Assembly: GCA_964479435.1 (NCBI GenBank)
Contig: CAYZME010000019.1
Span: forward strand, 1 to 26,129
From: JAAYKS01 sp964479435
Lineage (GTDB): Bacteria > Bacillota > Clostridia > Saccharofermentanales > UBA5734
Direction: 5' to 3'
DNA: 26,129 bases
The position numbers and the translations under genes were made by a program. Shown here one piece after another: positions 14,578-22,752 of this stretch. How positions within the stretch are numbered: position 1 is the first letter of the stretch; each line of letters begins with the position of its first letter. The notes under the pieces were generated by a model. That model saw only the letters and a program-made list of their open reading frames with translations, searched no databases and was not told the DNA's origin.

Positions 14578-15837
14578 TCAATCGCCGATTTTGCGCACCC
14601 GCCGGCGGCGGTTGCGCCCGGGTTTCCGGCCTGCTTGCGGCAAACGGGGAGATGGCGCCGCCGTCTGGGTGGCGGGCCCGGTCGCCTGGATGGCGGACGC
14701 GGTCGGGTGTACCACGTCCTCGTTCTCGTAGGGCAGCACGGGGCTTTTGGTATAGCGCACAATTTCATCCAGCCGCTGGACCGTCAGGGGAGACACAAAA
14801 GTGTAGGCCACCCCGCTTTTTTTAGCGCGGCCGGTGCGGCCGATGCGGTGGGTGTAGTATTCATTTTCGTTGGGAATGTCATAATTGAAGACCGCGTCGA
14901 CATCCTCAATGTCCAGGCCGCGGGCCGCGACGTCTGTGGCGACCAGGATTTTGATTTTCCCTCTGCGGAAATCCTCAATGACGCGCTCGCGCGTGCGCTG
15001 CGCGATGTCCCCGTGAATACAGGTGGCCTTGAGTCCCATCCCGCCCAGGCGCCGGGCGACGGTCGCCGTCATATGTTTGGTGTTGCAGAATACCATCGCG
15101 CGGTCGTGATTTTCCGCGCGGATAATCCGCGCGATCGTCTCGATCCGTTGGCGCCCACTGGCCTCGATGCGATACTGGTGGATCTGCGGCCGATTCTCCT
15201 CGTCTTCCGGGATGGTCACTTCGACCGCGTCCTCGCGTTGGTAGATCCAGGCAATGTCCATGACTTCGCGCGACATGGTGGCGGAAAACAGGGCCAATTG
15301 TGCGATGTTGGGCATCGAGTCGAGGATCTTGCGCACGTCATGCACGAATCCCATGTCCAGCATACGGTCGGCCTCGTCGAGGATGACGGTGTGTACTTCG
15401 TCCAGATAGATGGAGCCGCGGTCCATGTGGTCCATCAGGCGCCCGGGTGTCGCGACGACGATCTGCGGGCGCAGGCGCAACGCCTCAAACTGGCGCTGGA
15501 TGTTTTGGCCCCCGTATACGGCCGCCACTTTGATGTAGGGTAGATATTTGGCAAAGCTGCGTATATCACTGGCGATTTGCAAAGCCAGCTCCCGGGTGGG
15601 GCTCAGGATCAACGCCTGGACATCGCGATTGTCCGGCTCGATGTGTTCAAGGATCGGCACGCCAAACGCGCACGTCTTGCCTGTGCCGGTCGGCGCTTTG
15701 GCGATGATGTCGTACCATTGCAACATCGCCGGGATCGTTTGCGCCTGAACCGGCGTGGGGGTGCGAAACCCCATGTCGGTCAACGCGCGCTTGATCTGCG
15801 GCATGCAATCCAGTGATTCAAATGTGATGTCAGTCAT
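14578..15837 (-). CDS. DEAD-box ATP-dependent RNA helicase
   Basis: A 419-residue RNA helicase, probably acting on ribosomal or mRNA structure. All core motifs are present: the Q motif (TPTPVQAQTIP, about 27-36), Walker A APTGTGKT (48-55), PTRELA (80-85), ATPGR, DEAD (154-157), SAT (185-187), VFCNTK, ATDVAARGLD (300-309) and HRIGRTGR (330-337). The C-terminal 40 residues are low-complexity and end in a strongly basic stretch (GRKPGRNRRRRVRKIGD), a typical RNA-binding tail. It resembles the CshA/DeaD group, but the exact member is not assigned. A GAAAGGCAG ribosome binding site precedes the start. A terminator at 15853-15889 lies immediately upstream, leaving no room for a promoter of its own, so expression probably depends on read-through from the small zinc-ribbon gene. 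Confidence 0.93.
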   Translation of the reverse strand: MTDITFESLDCMPQIKRALTDMGFRTPTPVQAQTIPAMLQWYDIIAKAPTGTGKTCAFGVPILEHIEPDNRDVQALILSPTRELALQIASDIRSFAKYLPYIKVAAVYGGQNIQRQFEALRLRPQIVVATPGRLMDHMDRGSIYLDEVHTVILDEADRMLDMGFVHDVRKILDSMPNIAQLALFSATMSREVMDIAWIYQREDAVEVTIPEDEENRPQIHQYRIEASGRQRIETIARIIRAENHDRAMVFCNTKHMTATVARRLGGMGLKATCIHGDIAQRTRERVIEDFRRGKIKILVATDVAARGLDIEDVDAVFNYDIPNENEYYTHRIGRTGRAKKSGVAYTFVSPLTVQRLDEIVRYTKSPVLPYENEDVVHPTASAIQATGPATQTAAPSPRLPQAGRKPGRNRRRRVRKIGD

Positions 15838-15852
15838 ATCTGCCTTTCAGAT

Positions 15853-15889
15853 AAAAAAGGGGAAGGAGTGATCTCCTTCCCGCTTTTTG
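15853..15889 (-). terminator. Terminator or attenuator between zinc-ribbon gene and helicase
   Basis: GGGAAGGAG (15860-15868) pairs with CTCCTTCCC (15873-15881) around a 4-base loop. On the minus strand the hairpin runs into TTTTTT (15858-15853), only 15 bases before the helicase start codon at 15837. It could set the ratio of the small protein to the helicase. Confidence 0.8.
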
Positions 15890-15892
15890 TTT

Positions 15893-16069
15893 TCAGTAGT
15901 TGCCGTAAGAACCGCGGTTTTGATTCATCTGCTGCTTTCTCGCTCTGCGGCAATCAGGGCAGCGGGTCGGCTCGTTATCGAAGCCTTTTTCTTTGTAGAA
16001 GTTCTGTTCGCCCACAGTAAACGTAAATGTGGCGCCGCAGTCTCTGCAAACGATGCTTTTGTCTGTCAT
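15893..16069 (-). CDS. Small zinc-ribbon protein (58 aa)
   Basis: A 58-residue protein of the probable zinc-ribbon family. It begins MTDKSIVCRDCGATF and has two CxxC pairs, Cys8-Cys11 and Cys37-Cys40, enclosing VGEQNFYKEKGFDNEPTRC, a segment typical of the zinc-ribbon proteins whose members contain F-YxxKGF. The tail is basic and Gln/Asn/Gly/Tyr-rich (QQMNQNRGSYGNY). A strong AAGGAGG ribosome binding site is eight bases before the start. No enzyme role is visible; nucleic-acid binding is plausible. It sits between the phosphoglycerate mutase gene (164 bases upstream) and a helicase gene (downstream, beyond a terminator). Its 5' leader contains two hairpins. The gene is short but well supported by motifs and ribosome binding site. 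Confidence 0.85.
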   Translation of the reverse strand: MTDKSIVCRDCGATFTFTVGEQNFYKEKGFDNEPTRCPDCRRARKQQMNQNRGSYGNY

Positions 16070-16093
16070 AGATGTTCCCTCCTTGTCTCAATG

Positions 16094-16128
16094 GTGGAGA
16101 ATTTCACAAAACCCTGTCAATTCTCCAC
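16094..16128 (-). repeat. Inverted repeat in the leader of the zinc-ribbon gene
   Basis: Perfect 10-bp arms GTGGAGAATT (16094-16103) and AATTCTCCAC (16119-16128) enclose 15 bases. It lies 25-59 bases upstream of the start codon at 16069. It could form an RNA hairpin or be a protein operator; there is no T-run on either side, so it is not a standard terminator. Confidence 0.75.
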
Positions 16129-16167
16129 GTTTGTAACAAAGAGAGATTGTTCGGAAAAAGGATCCTC

Positions 16168-16184
16168 CGTCGATTGGATCGACG
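16168..16184 (-). repeat. Short inverted repeat CGTCGAT/ATCGACG upstream of the zinc-ribbon gene
   Basis: Seven-bp arms around a 3-base loop. On the minus strand, a TTTTT follows after eight bases, so it may be a weak terminator for the mutase gene or a leader hairpin near the proposed transcription start. Confidence 0.5.
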
Positions 16185-16190
16185 TGGGAG

Positions 16191-16219
16191 AGTTTAACAT
16201 GGAAAACAGGGAATAGCAA
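16191..16219 (-). promoter_or_regulatory. Candidate promoter of the zinc-ribbon gene
   Basis: On the minus strand TTGCTA (16219-16214), a 17-base spacer and TAAACT (16196-16191) fit sigma-A moderately. It would give a 5' leader of about 115 bases covering both inverted repeats. Confidence 0.45.
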
Positions 16220-16233
16220 GAGATCGCCGTTTA

Positions 16234-17850
16234 TCATTTGGGTTCGACCATGCTTTCGTTCCAAACCGGCAACTTATCCACTCCCAGGAGGTCGGCGACG
16301 GTGGCCGCGATGTTGGCCAGACCGAATCCGGCCGCCGGCTTGATCGCGTACCGGTCTTTGTTTTGCGTGTTGTCATAAAAAACGCAGGGAACCGGATTGA
16401 GTGTGTGGCTGCGGCCGGTCTGGTCGCGCGCGGGGTCACCGGTCTTTTTGTCGATCTCGTACATCTCCTCGGCATTGCCGTGGTCGGCCGTGATAATCGC
16501 CATGCCGCCGGCGGCGTCGATCGCCGGCAGCAAACGGGACAGCGCCAGGTCCAGCGCTTCCACGCCGATCTCGGTGGACTGAAAGACGCCCGTATGCCCG
16601 ACCATGTCGCCGTTGGGGTAATTGACACGGATGAACCGGTATTTTCCCGATTGGATGCGCGTGATGAGCTCATCGGTAATCTCTGCCGACTTCATCCAGG
16701 GGCGTTGTTCGAAGGGGATGACATCAGAAGGGATCTCGACATAATCCTCATATTCTTCGCTGAATTTATTGGTGCGGTTGCCGTTGAAAAAATACGTGAC
16801 ATGGCCGTATTTTTGCGTCTCTGAAATCGCCAACTGGGTCACACCCTGTCGCGCCAACAACTCGCCCAGCGTGTTTTGGATCTCCGGTGGTGAGACCAGA
16901 TACCGCGCCGGAACATGCAAATCGCCGTCATATTCCAGCATCCCGGCATAACGGACCTGTGGGTGGCGGACGCGATCGAACATCTTGAAATCGGTCTGCT
17001 CAAAAGCGCGGGTGATTTCGAGCGCGCGATCGCCGCGAAAATTGAACAGCAGGACGCTGTCCCCGTCTTCGATCGTCCCGATGGCCCGGTCTTCGCGGTG
17101 AATGACGAACGGCGGCAAATCCTGGTCGATCACGCCCGGCCGGGCCGCGCGCAACGCCTGGATGGCAGCGGTCGCAGAAGGGTAGCCTTGCCCTTCTCCC
17201 AGTACGTGGGTGCGCCATCCGCGTTCGACGATCGCCCAATTGGCTTCGTACCGATCCATGGTCACCTGCATGCGCCCGCCGCCGCTGGCGATGGCGCCGT
17301 CGAACGTGGCGTCGTTGAGCTGGGCCAATCGGGCCTCCAGGCGATCGACATATTCCAGTGCCGAGGTCTCACCCACATCGCGGCCATCGAGCAGGATGTG
17401 GACGCGCGCCCGTTTGACGCCTTCTTTTTTGATTTGTGCCAGCAGTGCCAGCAAATGATCGATATGAGAGTGGACATTGCCATCGGAAAGCAGACCGATA
17501 AAATGGAACGTGCCGTCACCGGCTTTGACCCCATCCACCAATTCCCGCCAGGCCGCGCTGTCGTAGATGCGCCCGGAAGCGATGGACTCGTTGACCAGTT
17601 TCGCGCCCTGACTGTACACCTGGCCGGCGCCCAGCGCGTTGTGGCCGACTTCAGAGTTGCCCATATCGTCATCCGACGGCAGACCGACCGCCGTGCCGTG
17701 GGCTTTGAGTGGGCGCAGGGGGTAGTTTGCGTATAAAAAATCCAGCGTTGGTTTGTTGGCCGCGGCCACGGCGTTGCCGACCGTTCGCGGGTTCATTCCG
17801 ACCCCATCCATCACGACCAAAACGACAGGACCTGTATATTTTACCGTCAT
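16234..17850 (-). CDS. gpmI: 2,3-bisphosphoglycerate-independent phosphoglycerate mutase
   Basis: A 538-residue manganese-dependent mutase that converts 3-phosphoglycerate to 2-phosphoglycerate in glycolysis. The metal-binding Asp15 is in LVVMDGVGMN, and the phospho-serine Ser66 is in DDMGNSEVGH. Other marks are HFIGLLSDGNVHSH, HILLDGRDV, DRYEANW, NFRGDRALEI, KYGHVTYFFNGNR, NYPNGDMVGHTG and TADHGNAEEM, all in family order. It is slightly longer than the usual 510 residues, like the longer variants with RxxSHTLNPVP ends. The start at 17850 has a GAAGGAG site seven bases upstream; the in-frame codon at 17868 lacks one. The gene diverges from PFOR, and both have extended -10 candidate promoters. 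Confidence 0.95.
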   Translation of the reverse strand: MTVKYTGPVVLVVMDGVGMNPRTVGNAVAAANKPTLDFLYANYPLRPLKAHGTAVGLPSDDDMGNSEVGHNALGAGQVYSQGAKLVNESIASGRIYDSAAWRELVDGVKAGDGTFHFIGLLSDGNVHSHIDHLLALLAQIKKEGVKRARVHILLDGRDVGETSALEYVDRLEARLAQLNDATFDGAIASGGGRMQVTMDRYEANWAIVERGWRTHVLGEGQGYPSATAAIQALRAARPGVIDQDLPPFVIHREDRAIGTIEDGDSVLLFNFRGDRALEITRAFEQTDFKMFDRVRHPQVRYAGMLEYDGDLHVPARYLVSPPEIQNTLGELLARQGVTQLAISETQKYGHVTYFFNGNRTNKFSEEYEDYVEIPSDVIPFEQRPWMKSAEITDELITRIQSGKYRFIRVNYPNGDMVGHTGVFQSTEIGVEALDLALSRLLPAIDAAGGMAIITADHGNAEEMYEIDKKTGDPARDQTGRSHTLNPVPCVFYDNTQNKDRYAIKPAAGFGLANIAATVADLLGVDKLPVWNESMVEPK

Positions 17851-17910
17851 CTCGAAGCTCCTTCTCACGGCAGTTTTTTCCGTTTTTTGACCCGCTGTGG
17901 AAACGTTCCG

Positions 17911-17919
17911 ATCATATCA
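17911..17919 (-). promoter_or_regulatory. Extended -10 candidate promoter of gpmI
   Basis: On the minus strand TGATATGAT (17919-17911) is a TGn-extended -10 box without a good -35. The expected start lies about 55 bases before ATG 17850. Confidence 0.35.
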
Positions 17920-17934
17920 TAGTTCGGGTGCCTA

Positions 17935-17943
17935 TGGTATAAT
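17935..17943 (+). promoter_or_regulatory. Extended -10 promoter of the PFOR gene
   Basis: TGGTATAAT (17935-17943) is a perfect -10 box with a TG extension. The -35 region is poor. It lies 93 bases before the PFOR start codon, giving a leader of roughly 85 bases. Confidence 0.6.
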
Positions 17944-18035
17944 ACTTCCGGCTTTAACGGGTACGGGAATCCGGTCTTTAAGCGCGGATAACCCGCCCGC
18001 TCCGGTTCAACCACCACCATAGAAGGAGATGTCAA

Positions 18036-21000
18036 ATGGGCAAACAGAAAAAATTCATGACCATGGACGGCAACACCGCCGCCGCGTACACTTCGTACGC
18101 GTTTACGGAGGTAGCCGGCATCTATCCGATTACCCCTTCCTCGCCGATGGCCGACTTTACCGACCAATGGGCGCAGCAGGGGCGCAAGAACATTTTCGGA
18201 CAGACTGTCAACGTGGTCGAAATGCAGTCGGAGGGCGGCGCGGCCGCCGTTGTGCACGGTTCACTCGCGGCCGGCGTTCTGACTACCACGTATACGGCCT
18301 CACAGGGACTGCTGCTGATGATTCCCAACATGTACAAGATCTCCGGCGAGCTGTTGCCGGGCGTCTTTCACGTGTCCGCCCGCGCGCTGGCCAGCCACGC
18401 GCTTTCGATCTTTGGCGATCACTCGGACGTCATGGCCTGCCGCCAGACCGGCTTCGCGTTGTTATCTGCCGCCAGTGTGCAGGAAGTCGTGGATATGGCC
18501 GCTGTGGCTCATTTGGCCGCGATCCGCGGCCGCGTACCCTTCATGCACTTCTTTGACGGTTTCCGCACCTCTCACGAAGTCCAAAAAGTCGAAGTCCCCG
18601 AATATGAGGATCTGCAGGCGCTGGTCGATATGGATGCCGTGCGGGCGTTCCGCGCGCGCAGCCTCTCGCCCAACCATCCGACGCTACGAGGCACCGCCCA
18701 GAACCCGGACATCTTCTTCCAGGCCCGCGAGGCCAGCAATCCTTTCTATGACGCGCTGCCCGAGATCGTCGAGCACTATATGGACGAAATCAATAAATTG
18801 ACCGGCCGCGATTATAAGCTGTTCAATTACTACGGCGCACCCGACGCGGACCGCGTCGTCATCTGTATGGGCTCCGCTTGCGAAGCGCTGGCTGAGACCA
18901 TCGATTTCCTCAACGCGCGCGGTGAAAAAGTGGGCATGGTCAACGTCCACCTGTACCGCCCGTTTTCTGTTGAGCGTCTGCTGGCCGCGATCCCCGCGAC
19001 CGCCGGCAAAATTGCCGTCCTCGATCGCACCAAAGAGCCCGGCGCCCACGGCGAGCCCCTCTACCTGGATGTCGTGACCGCGTACGCGGGTGTTGCCAAC
19101 GCGCCGGTTATCGTCGGCGGCCGTTATGGTCTGGGATCCAAAGACACCACGCCCGATCAGATGCTGGCAGTCTTTAAAAACCTCCAATCCGATACTCCTC
19201 GCAATGGTTTTACCATCGGCATCGTCGACGATGTGACCCATTTGTCGCTGCCGGTGGATGAGCGGGCCGACGTCGCGGACGAAGGCACCATCGCCGCCCG
19301 TTTCTGGGGCCTGGGCTCGGACGGTACCGTCGGCGCCAACAAAAACTCGATCAAAATCATCGGCGATCACACGGATATGTACGCCCAGGCGTATTTCTCC
19401 TACGATTCCAAAAAATCCGGCGGCATCACGATCTCCGACATCCGCTTTGGGCACAAGCCGATCCGTTCGACGTACCTGGTTCACAACGCCGACTTTGTCG
19501 CCTGCCACAACCAATCCTACGTCGACAAGTACGATATGCTCTCCGATTTGAAGCCGGGCGGCACGTTCCTGCTCAACACGATGTGGACGCCGGAGGAGAT
19601 GGAACTCCACCTGCCCGCCGCGATGAAGCGCGAAATTGCCAAAAAGAACGTCCAGTTCTACACGATCGACGCCGTCACACTGGCGCGTGAGATCGGCTTG
19701 GGTGGGCGTATCAACACCGTTTGCCAAGCCGCGTTCTTCAAACTCGCCAATGTCATCCCGGTCGACAGCGCGGTCGATTACATGAAACAGGCGATCATGC
19801 GCTCCTATGGTTCCAAAGGCGATGAAGTCGTCAACATGAACTATGCGGCGGTGGAAGCCGGCATTCATGCCGTGAAAAAAGTTGACGTACCCACAAGCTG
19901 GGCACAAGCCGAGGATCAACCCGTCGCGCGCGACGACGTGCCCGCGTTTATCCGCGATGTCGTCGAGCCGATCAATGCGCAAAAGGGCGACGACCTGCCG
20001 GTCAGCGCCTTCAAAGGTCGCGAAGATGGCACCTTCCCGCAGGGGACCGCCCAGTACGAAAAGCGTGGCATCGCGCTGGAAATTCCCGTGTGGCTGCCCG
20101 AAAACTGCATCCAGTGTAACCAATGCTCGTTTGTCTGCCCGCACGCGGTCATTCGTCCCTTCCTGTTGACCGAAGAACAGGCGGCCGCCGCGCCGGAAGG
20201 TATGGCGACGCGCAAAGGGATGCGCCCGTACGACAATTACCAGTACCGTATCCAGGTTTCCGCCCTCGACTGCACCGGTTGCGGCTCATGCGTCCAGACC
20301 TGCCCTGCCAAGGAAAAGGCGATCGTCATGAAACCGCTGGCCGACCATCTCGAGCAGGCCGACAATTGGAATTACCTGATGGCGATGCCGGAAAAACCCA
20401 ACCCGATGAGCAAAACGACCGTCAAAGGCAGCCAGTTCGAGCGCTCACTCTTTGAGTTCTCCGGCGCGTGCGCGGGTTGCGGCGAAACCCCGTACATCCG
20501 CCTGGCCACACAATTGTTTGGCGACCGGATGCAAATCTCCAACGCGACCGGTTGCTCCTCGATCTACGGCGGATCGGCACCCTCGATGCCGTATACGCTC
20601 AACGACAAGGGGCGCGGTCCCAGCTGGGGTAACTCGTTGTTTGAAGACAATGCCGAGCATGGGCTGGGTATGCACCTGGGCGTGAAACAAGTGCGCGCCC
20701 GCGTGACGGCCAACGCCCAGGCGTTGATTGCCGACGGACTGGATGAGACCTTGTCCGCCGCGGCACAGGCCTGGCTCGACACCAAGGAAGACAGCGAAAA
20801 ATCACGCGAGGCCAGCGACGCGCTGGAGGCAGCCCTCCGGGCATACCAGGGCGCCGATTTGGCCGGGCGCGTCGCCGCGCTGCTGGCGGACGCCGATTAT
20901 TTTGTCAAACGTTCCACCTGGATCATCGGCGGCGACGGCTGGGCGTATGACATCGGATACGGCGGCCTCGACCATGTACTGGCCACCGGTGAAAATGTCA

Positions 21001-21563
21001 ACGTACTGGTGCTCGACACCGAGGTGTATTCCAACACCGGAGGCCAGGCATCCAAAGCCACCCCGACCGGCGCCATCGCCCAGTTTGCCGCCGGCGGCAA
21101 GCCGATCAAGAAAAAAGATCTGGGTATGATGGCCATCAGCTACGGCTATGTCTATGTCGCTCAGGTCGCGATGGGGGCCAGCCAGAACCAGGTTCTCAGA
21201 GCCATGCTCGAAGCCGAAGCGTACGACGGACCTTCGTTGGTGATCGCGTATTCGCCCTGCATCAACCACGGCATTCGCGGCGGCCTGACTTACTCGCAGC
21301 GCCGTGAGAAAGAGGCGGTCGAGTGCGGATACTGGCACTTGTACCGTTTCAACCCGCTGCTCAAAGCCGAAGGCAAAAACCCCTTCATTCTCGACTCCAA
21401 GGAGCCCGGCGCTTCGTACACCGACTTCCTGCGTCAAGAAGTGAGATACAACAGCTTGTACCAGAAGTACTCCACTGAACACGTCGAAGCAATCTTTGAG
21501 CAGGCCGTCGAGGCGGCCAAGGAGCGCTACGAATCCTACAAAAGACTGGCTTCCTACGCCTGA
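18036..21563 (+). CDS. nifJ: Pyruvate:ferredoxin (flavodoxin) oxidoreductase, single-chain
   Basis: A 1175-residue PFOR, the length usual for the homodimeric single-chain type. It oxidises pyruvate with CoA to acetyl-CoA and CO2, reducing ferredoxin in the cytoplasm. The N-terminal pyrimidine-binding domain opens with YPITPSSPMAD, and a glutamate lies in VEMQSEGGAAA. A two-cluster ferredoxin domain has CIQCNQCSFVCP (about 690-701) and CTGCGSCVQTCP (about 746-757). The third, proximal cluster uses CAGCGETPY (about 811) and a later CINHG cysteine (about 1075). The TPP-binding stretch is GDGWAYDIGYGG near 967, then TEVYSNTGGQASKATP. An AAGGAG site precedes ATG 18036. It stands alone between its own promoter and terminator and feeds the Rnf complex whose rnfB end lies at 25963-26129. 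Confidence 0.98.
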   Translation: MGKQKKFMTMDGNTAAAYTSYAFTEVAGIYPITPSSPMADFTDQWAQQGRKNIFGQTVNVVEMQSEGGAAAVVHGSLAAGVLTTTYTASQGLLLMIPNMYKISGELLPGVFHVSARALASHALSIFGDHSDVMACRQTGFALLSAASVQEVVDMAAVAHLAAIRGRVPFMHFFDGFRTSHEVQKVEVPEYEDLQALVDMDAVRAFRARSLSPNHPTLRGTAQNPDIFFQAREASNPFYDALPEIVEHYMDEINKLTGRDYKLFNYYGAPDADRVVICMGSACEALAETIDFLNARGEKVGMVNVHLYRPFSVERLLAAIPATAGKIAVLDRTKEPGAHGEPLYLDVVTAYAGVANAPVIVGGRYGLGSKDTTPDQMLAVFKNLQSDTPRNGFTIGIVDDVTHLSLPVDERADVADEGTIAARFWGLGSDGTVGANKNSIKIIGDHTDMYAQAYFSYDSKKSGGITISDIRFGHKPIRSTYLVHNADFVACHNQSYVDKYDMLSDLKPGGTFLLNTMWTPEEMELHLPAAMKREIAKKNVQFYTIDAVTLAREIGLGGRINTVCQAAFFKLANVIPVDSAVDYMKQAIMRSYGSKGDEVVNMNYAAVEAGIHAVKKVDVPTSWAQAEDQPVARDDVPAFIRDVVEPINAQKGDDLPVSAFKGREDGTFPQGTAQYEKRGIALEIPVWLPENCIQCNQCSFVCPHAVIRPFLLTEEQAAAAPEGMATRKGMRPYDNYQYRIQVSALDCTGCGSCVQTCPAKEKAIVMKPLADHLEQADNWNYLMAMPEKPNPMSKTTVKGSQFERSLFEFSGACAGCGETPYIRLATQLFGDRMQISNATGCSSIYGGSAPSMPYTLNDKGRGPSWGNSLFEDNAEHGLGMHLGVKQVRARVTANAQALIADGLDETLSAAAQAWLDTKEDSEKSREASDALEAALRAYQGADLAGRVAALLADADYFVKRSTWIIGGDGWAYDIGYGGLDHVLATGENVNVLVLDTEVYSNTGGQASKATPTGAIAQFAAGGKPIKKKDLGMMAISYGYVYVAQVAMGASQNQVLRAMLEAEAYDGPSLVIAYSPCINHGIRGGLTYSQRREKEAVECGYWHLYRFNPLLKAEGKNPFILDSKEPGASYTDFLRQEVRYNSLYQKYSTEHVEAIFEQAVEAAKERYESYKRLASYA

Positions 21564-21604
21564 CCGTTCGCGACCAAGCAGACGGATTGAACCCCAGTAA
21601 AGCA

Positions 21605-21637
21605 AGGGCCGTCCGGGAAACCGGGCGGCCCTCTTTC
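21605..21637 (+). terminator. Rho-independent terminator of the PFOR gene
   Basis: GGGCCGTCCGG (21606-21616) pairs with CCGGGCGGCCC (21621-21631), with one G-U pair, around a GAAA tetraloop, followed by a short TCTTTC tail. It lies 42 bases after the stop. Confidence 0.85.
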
Positions 21638-21663
21638 GATCACACGTGCGAGAGTGAAGCGCG

Positions 21664-21672
21664 TGATATAAT
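21664..21672 (+). promoter_or_regulatory. Extended -10 candidate promoter of the dnaD run
   Basis: TGATATAAT (21664-21672) is a perfect -10 box with a TG extension, 33 bases upstream of the dnaD start. No -35 match is seen. Confidence 0.5.
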
Positions 21673-21705
21673 CGGAAATCAGACGAGGTGAAAGGGGAAA
21701 CGCGG

Positions 21706-22752
21706 ATGCAACTCGAGGAACATCAAAAACTGTTTTTATCCGACACGCTGGTACCGGATATTTTTATCCTCGAGTATCTGCCCGGTTTGGGCGGTCTGGC
21801 GGTCAAGATCTATATTTATCTGATGTTGGCGACCCGGCGGCGGCGCGCGATCAACGAGACGGACCTGGTGCGCCGTATGGATACAGATATGGACGCGGTC
21901 AAAGCCGCCTTTGTTGAGCTGGAAGCGGCCGGTCTGATCGAACGACAGGAAAAAGGGTACGTGATCACAGATGTCAAAGCGGCCGAGCTCGAGCGCGTGT
22001 ATCGCCCCCGGACGTCCGCATCGCCCATCGAAACCGAGGCGGCGGGGGAGCGGGACCCGGCCCGGATCAAGCTGCTGGCGGATATATCCAAAACCTTTTA
22101 CCAAGGCCTGATGTCGCCCTCCTGGTTTGGCGTCATCGACAGCTGGTTTGACCGCTTCGGCTTTGAGCCGGAGGTTTTGTATTCCCTGTTCCAGGTGTGC
22201 AAACAGAACAACAAACTCGGCAACAAGAACTACATCACGTCGGTGGCGGAGGACTGGGGACGGCGCGGCATCACGACGTTTGCCGCCCTCAACACCTATT
22301 TCGCTTCGCGCGAACGGGTGCGCGCGCTCAGCCGTCAGATCGGACGGAAATTGCGCAAGAACATCAGCGAATACGACGAGGAATACATCGCCAAATGGTC
22401 AGACCAATACGGCTACACCTTTGATGTCATCGACCTGGCCCTACGGCGGGCGGTCAAAATAGCCAATCCCAACATGACGTATTTTGACGGCATTCTCACC
22501 GAATGGTTTTCACACGGATTAAAGAACAAAGCGGAAGTTGAAAAATATGAGCGGGAAAAGAAGGCCGCACGCTCGGCCGGCCGCGCGCCTTTTCCCGCGG
22601 CAGGCGCGGGTCGTTCCGAACGCAAACCGGCCAATGTCGGCAATTTCCCCCAACGCGAATACTCGGACGATTTTGTCGAGTCGCTCTATGAAGATGTGAC
22701 CGGCGAAGCGGCGCCAGAGAGACGGAGCGCGGGCGATGGATCGGATCGCTAA
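21706..22752 (+). CDS. dnaD: DnaD-domain primosome protein
   Basis: A 348-residue DnaD-family replication initiation/restart protein. The N-terminal part (about 1-100) is a winged-helix-like region, ending in LEAAGLIERQEKGYVI. Two DnaB/DnaD-type repeats follow; the second holds the conserved YIxKWxDxYGYTFDVIDLALRRAV and NPNMTYFDGILTEWF patterns, the latter matching the YxxxIxxxW DNA-binding motif of the family. In Bacillus, DnaD works with DnaB and DnaI to load the replicative helicase. The start is ATG 21706, supported by AAAGGGG eight bases upstream; GTG 21688 is an alternative. The end overlaps the dnaI start by 17 bases, indicating a shared transcript. Confidence 0.88.
   Translation: MQLEEHQKLFLSDTLVPDIFILEYLPGLGGLAVKIYIYLMLATRRRRAINETDLVRRMDTDMDAVKAAFVELEAAGLIERQEKGYVITDVKAAELERVYRPRTSASPIETEAAGERDPARIKLLADISKTFYQGLMSPSWFGVIDSWFDRFGFEPEVLYSLFQVCKQNNKLGNKNYITSVAEDWGRRGITTFAALNTYFASRERVRALSRQIGRKLRKNISEYDEEYIAKWSDQYGYTFDVIDLALRRAVKIANPNMTYFDGILTEWFSHGLKNKAEVEKYEREKKAARSAGRAPFPAAGAGRSERKPANVGNFPQREYSDDFVESLYEDVTGEAAPERRSAGDGSDR

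Noticed and set aside
14635..15543. 302-codon plus-strand open frame opposite the DEAD-box helicase
   Set aside because: A shadow of a gene with all helicase motifs intact.
16094..16128. The 10-bp inverted repeat as a Rho-independent terminator
   Set aside because: Neither strand shows a T-run after the stem; leader hairpin or operator is more likely.
15887..16216. 109-codon plus-strand open frame opposite the small zinc-ribbon gene
   Set aside because: The minus-strand 58-residue frame has zinc-ribbon cysteines and a strong ribosome binding site; the plus frame has neither.
16915..17736. 273-codon plus-strand open frame opposite gpmI
   Set aside because: A shadow; the mutase motifs are continuous on the minus strand.
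18684..20144. Long open frame (486 codons) on the minus strand across the PFOR gene
   Set aside because: It is antisense to the strongly conserved PFOR coding sequence, has no ribosome binding site or recognisable domain, and is a shadow expected in GC-rich DNA.
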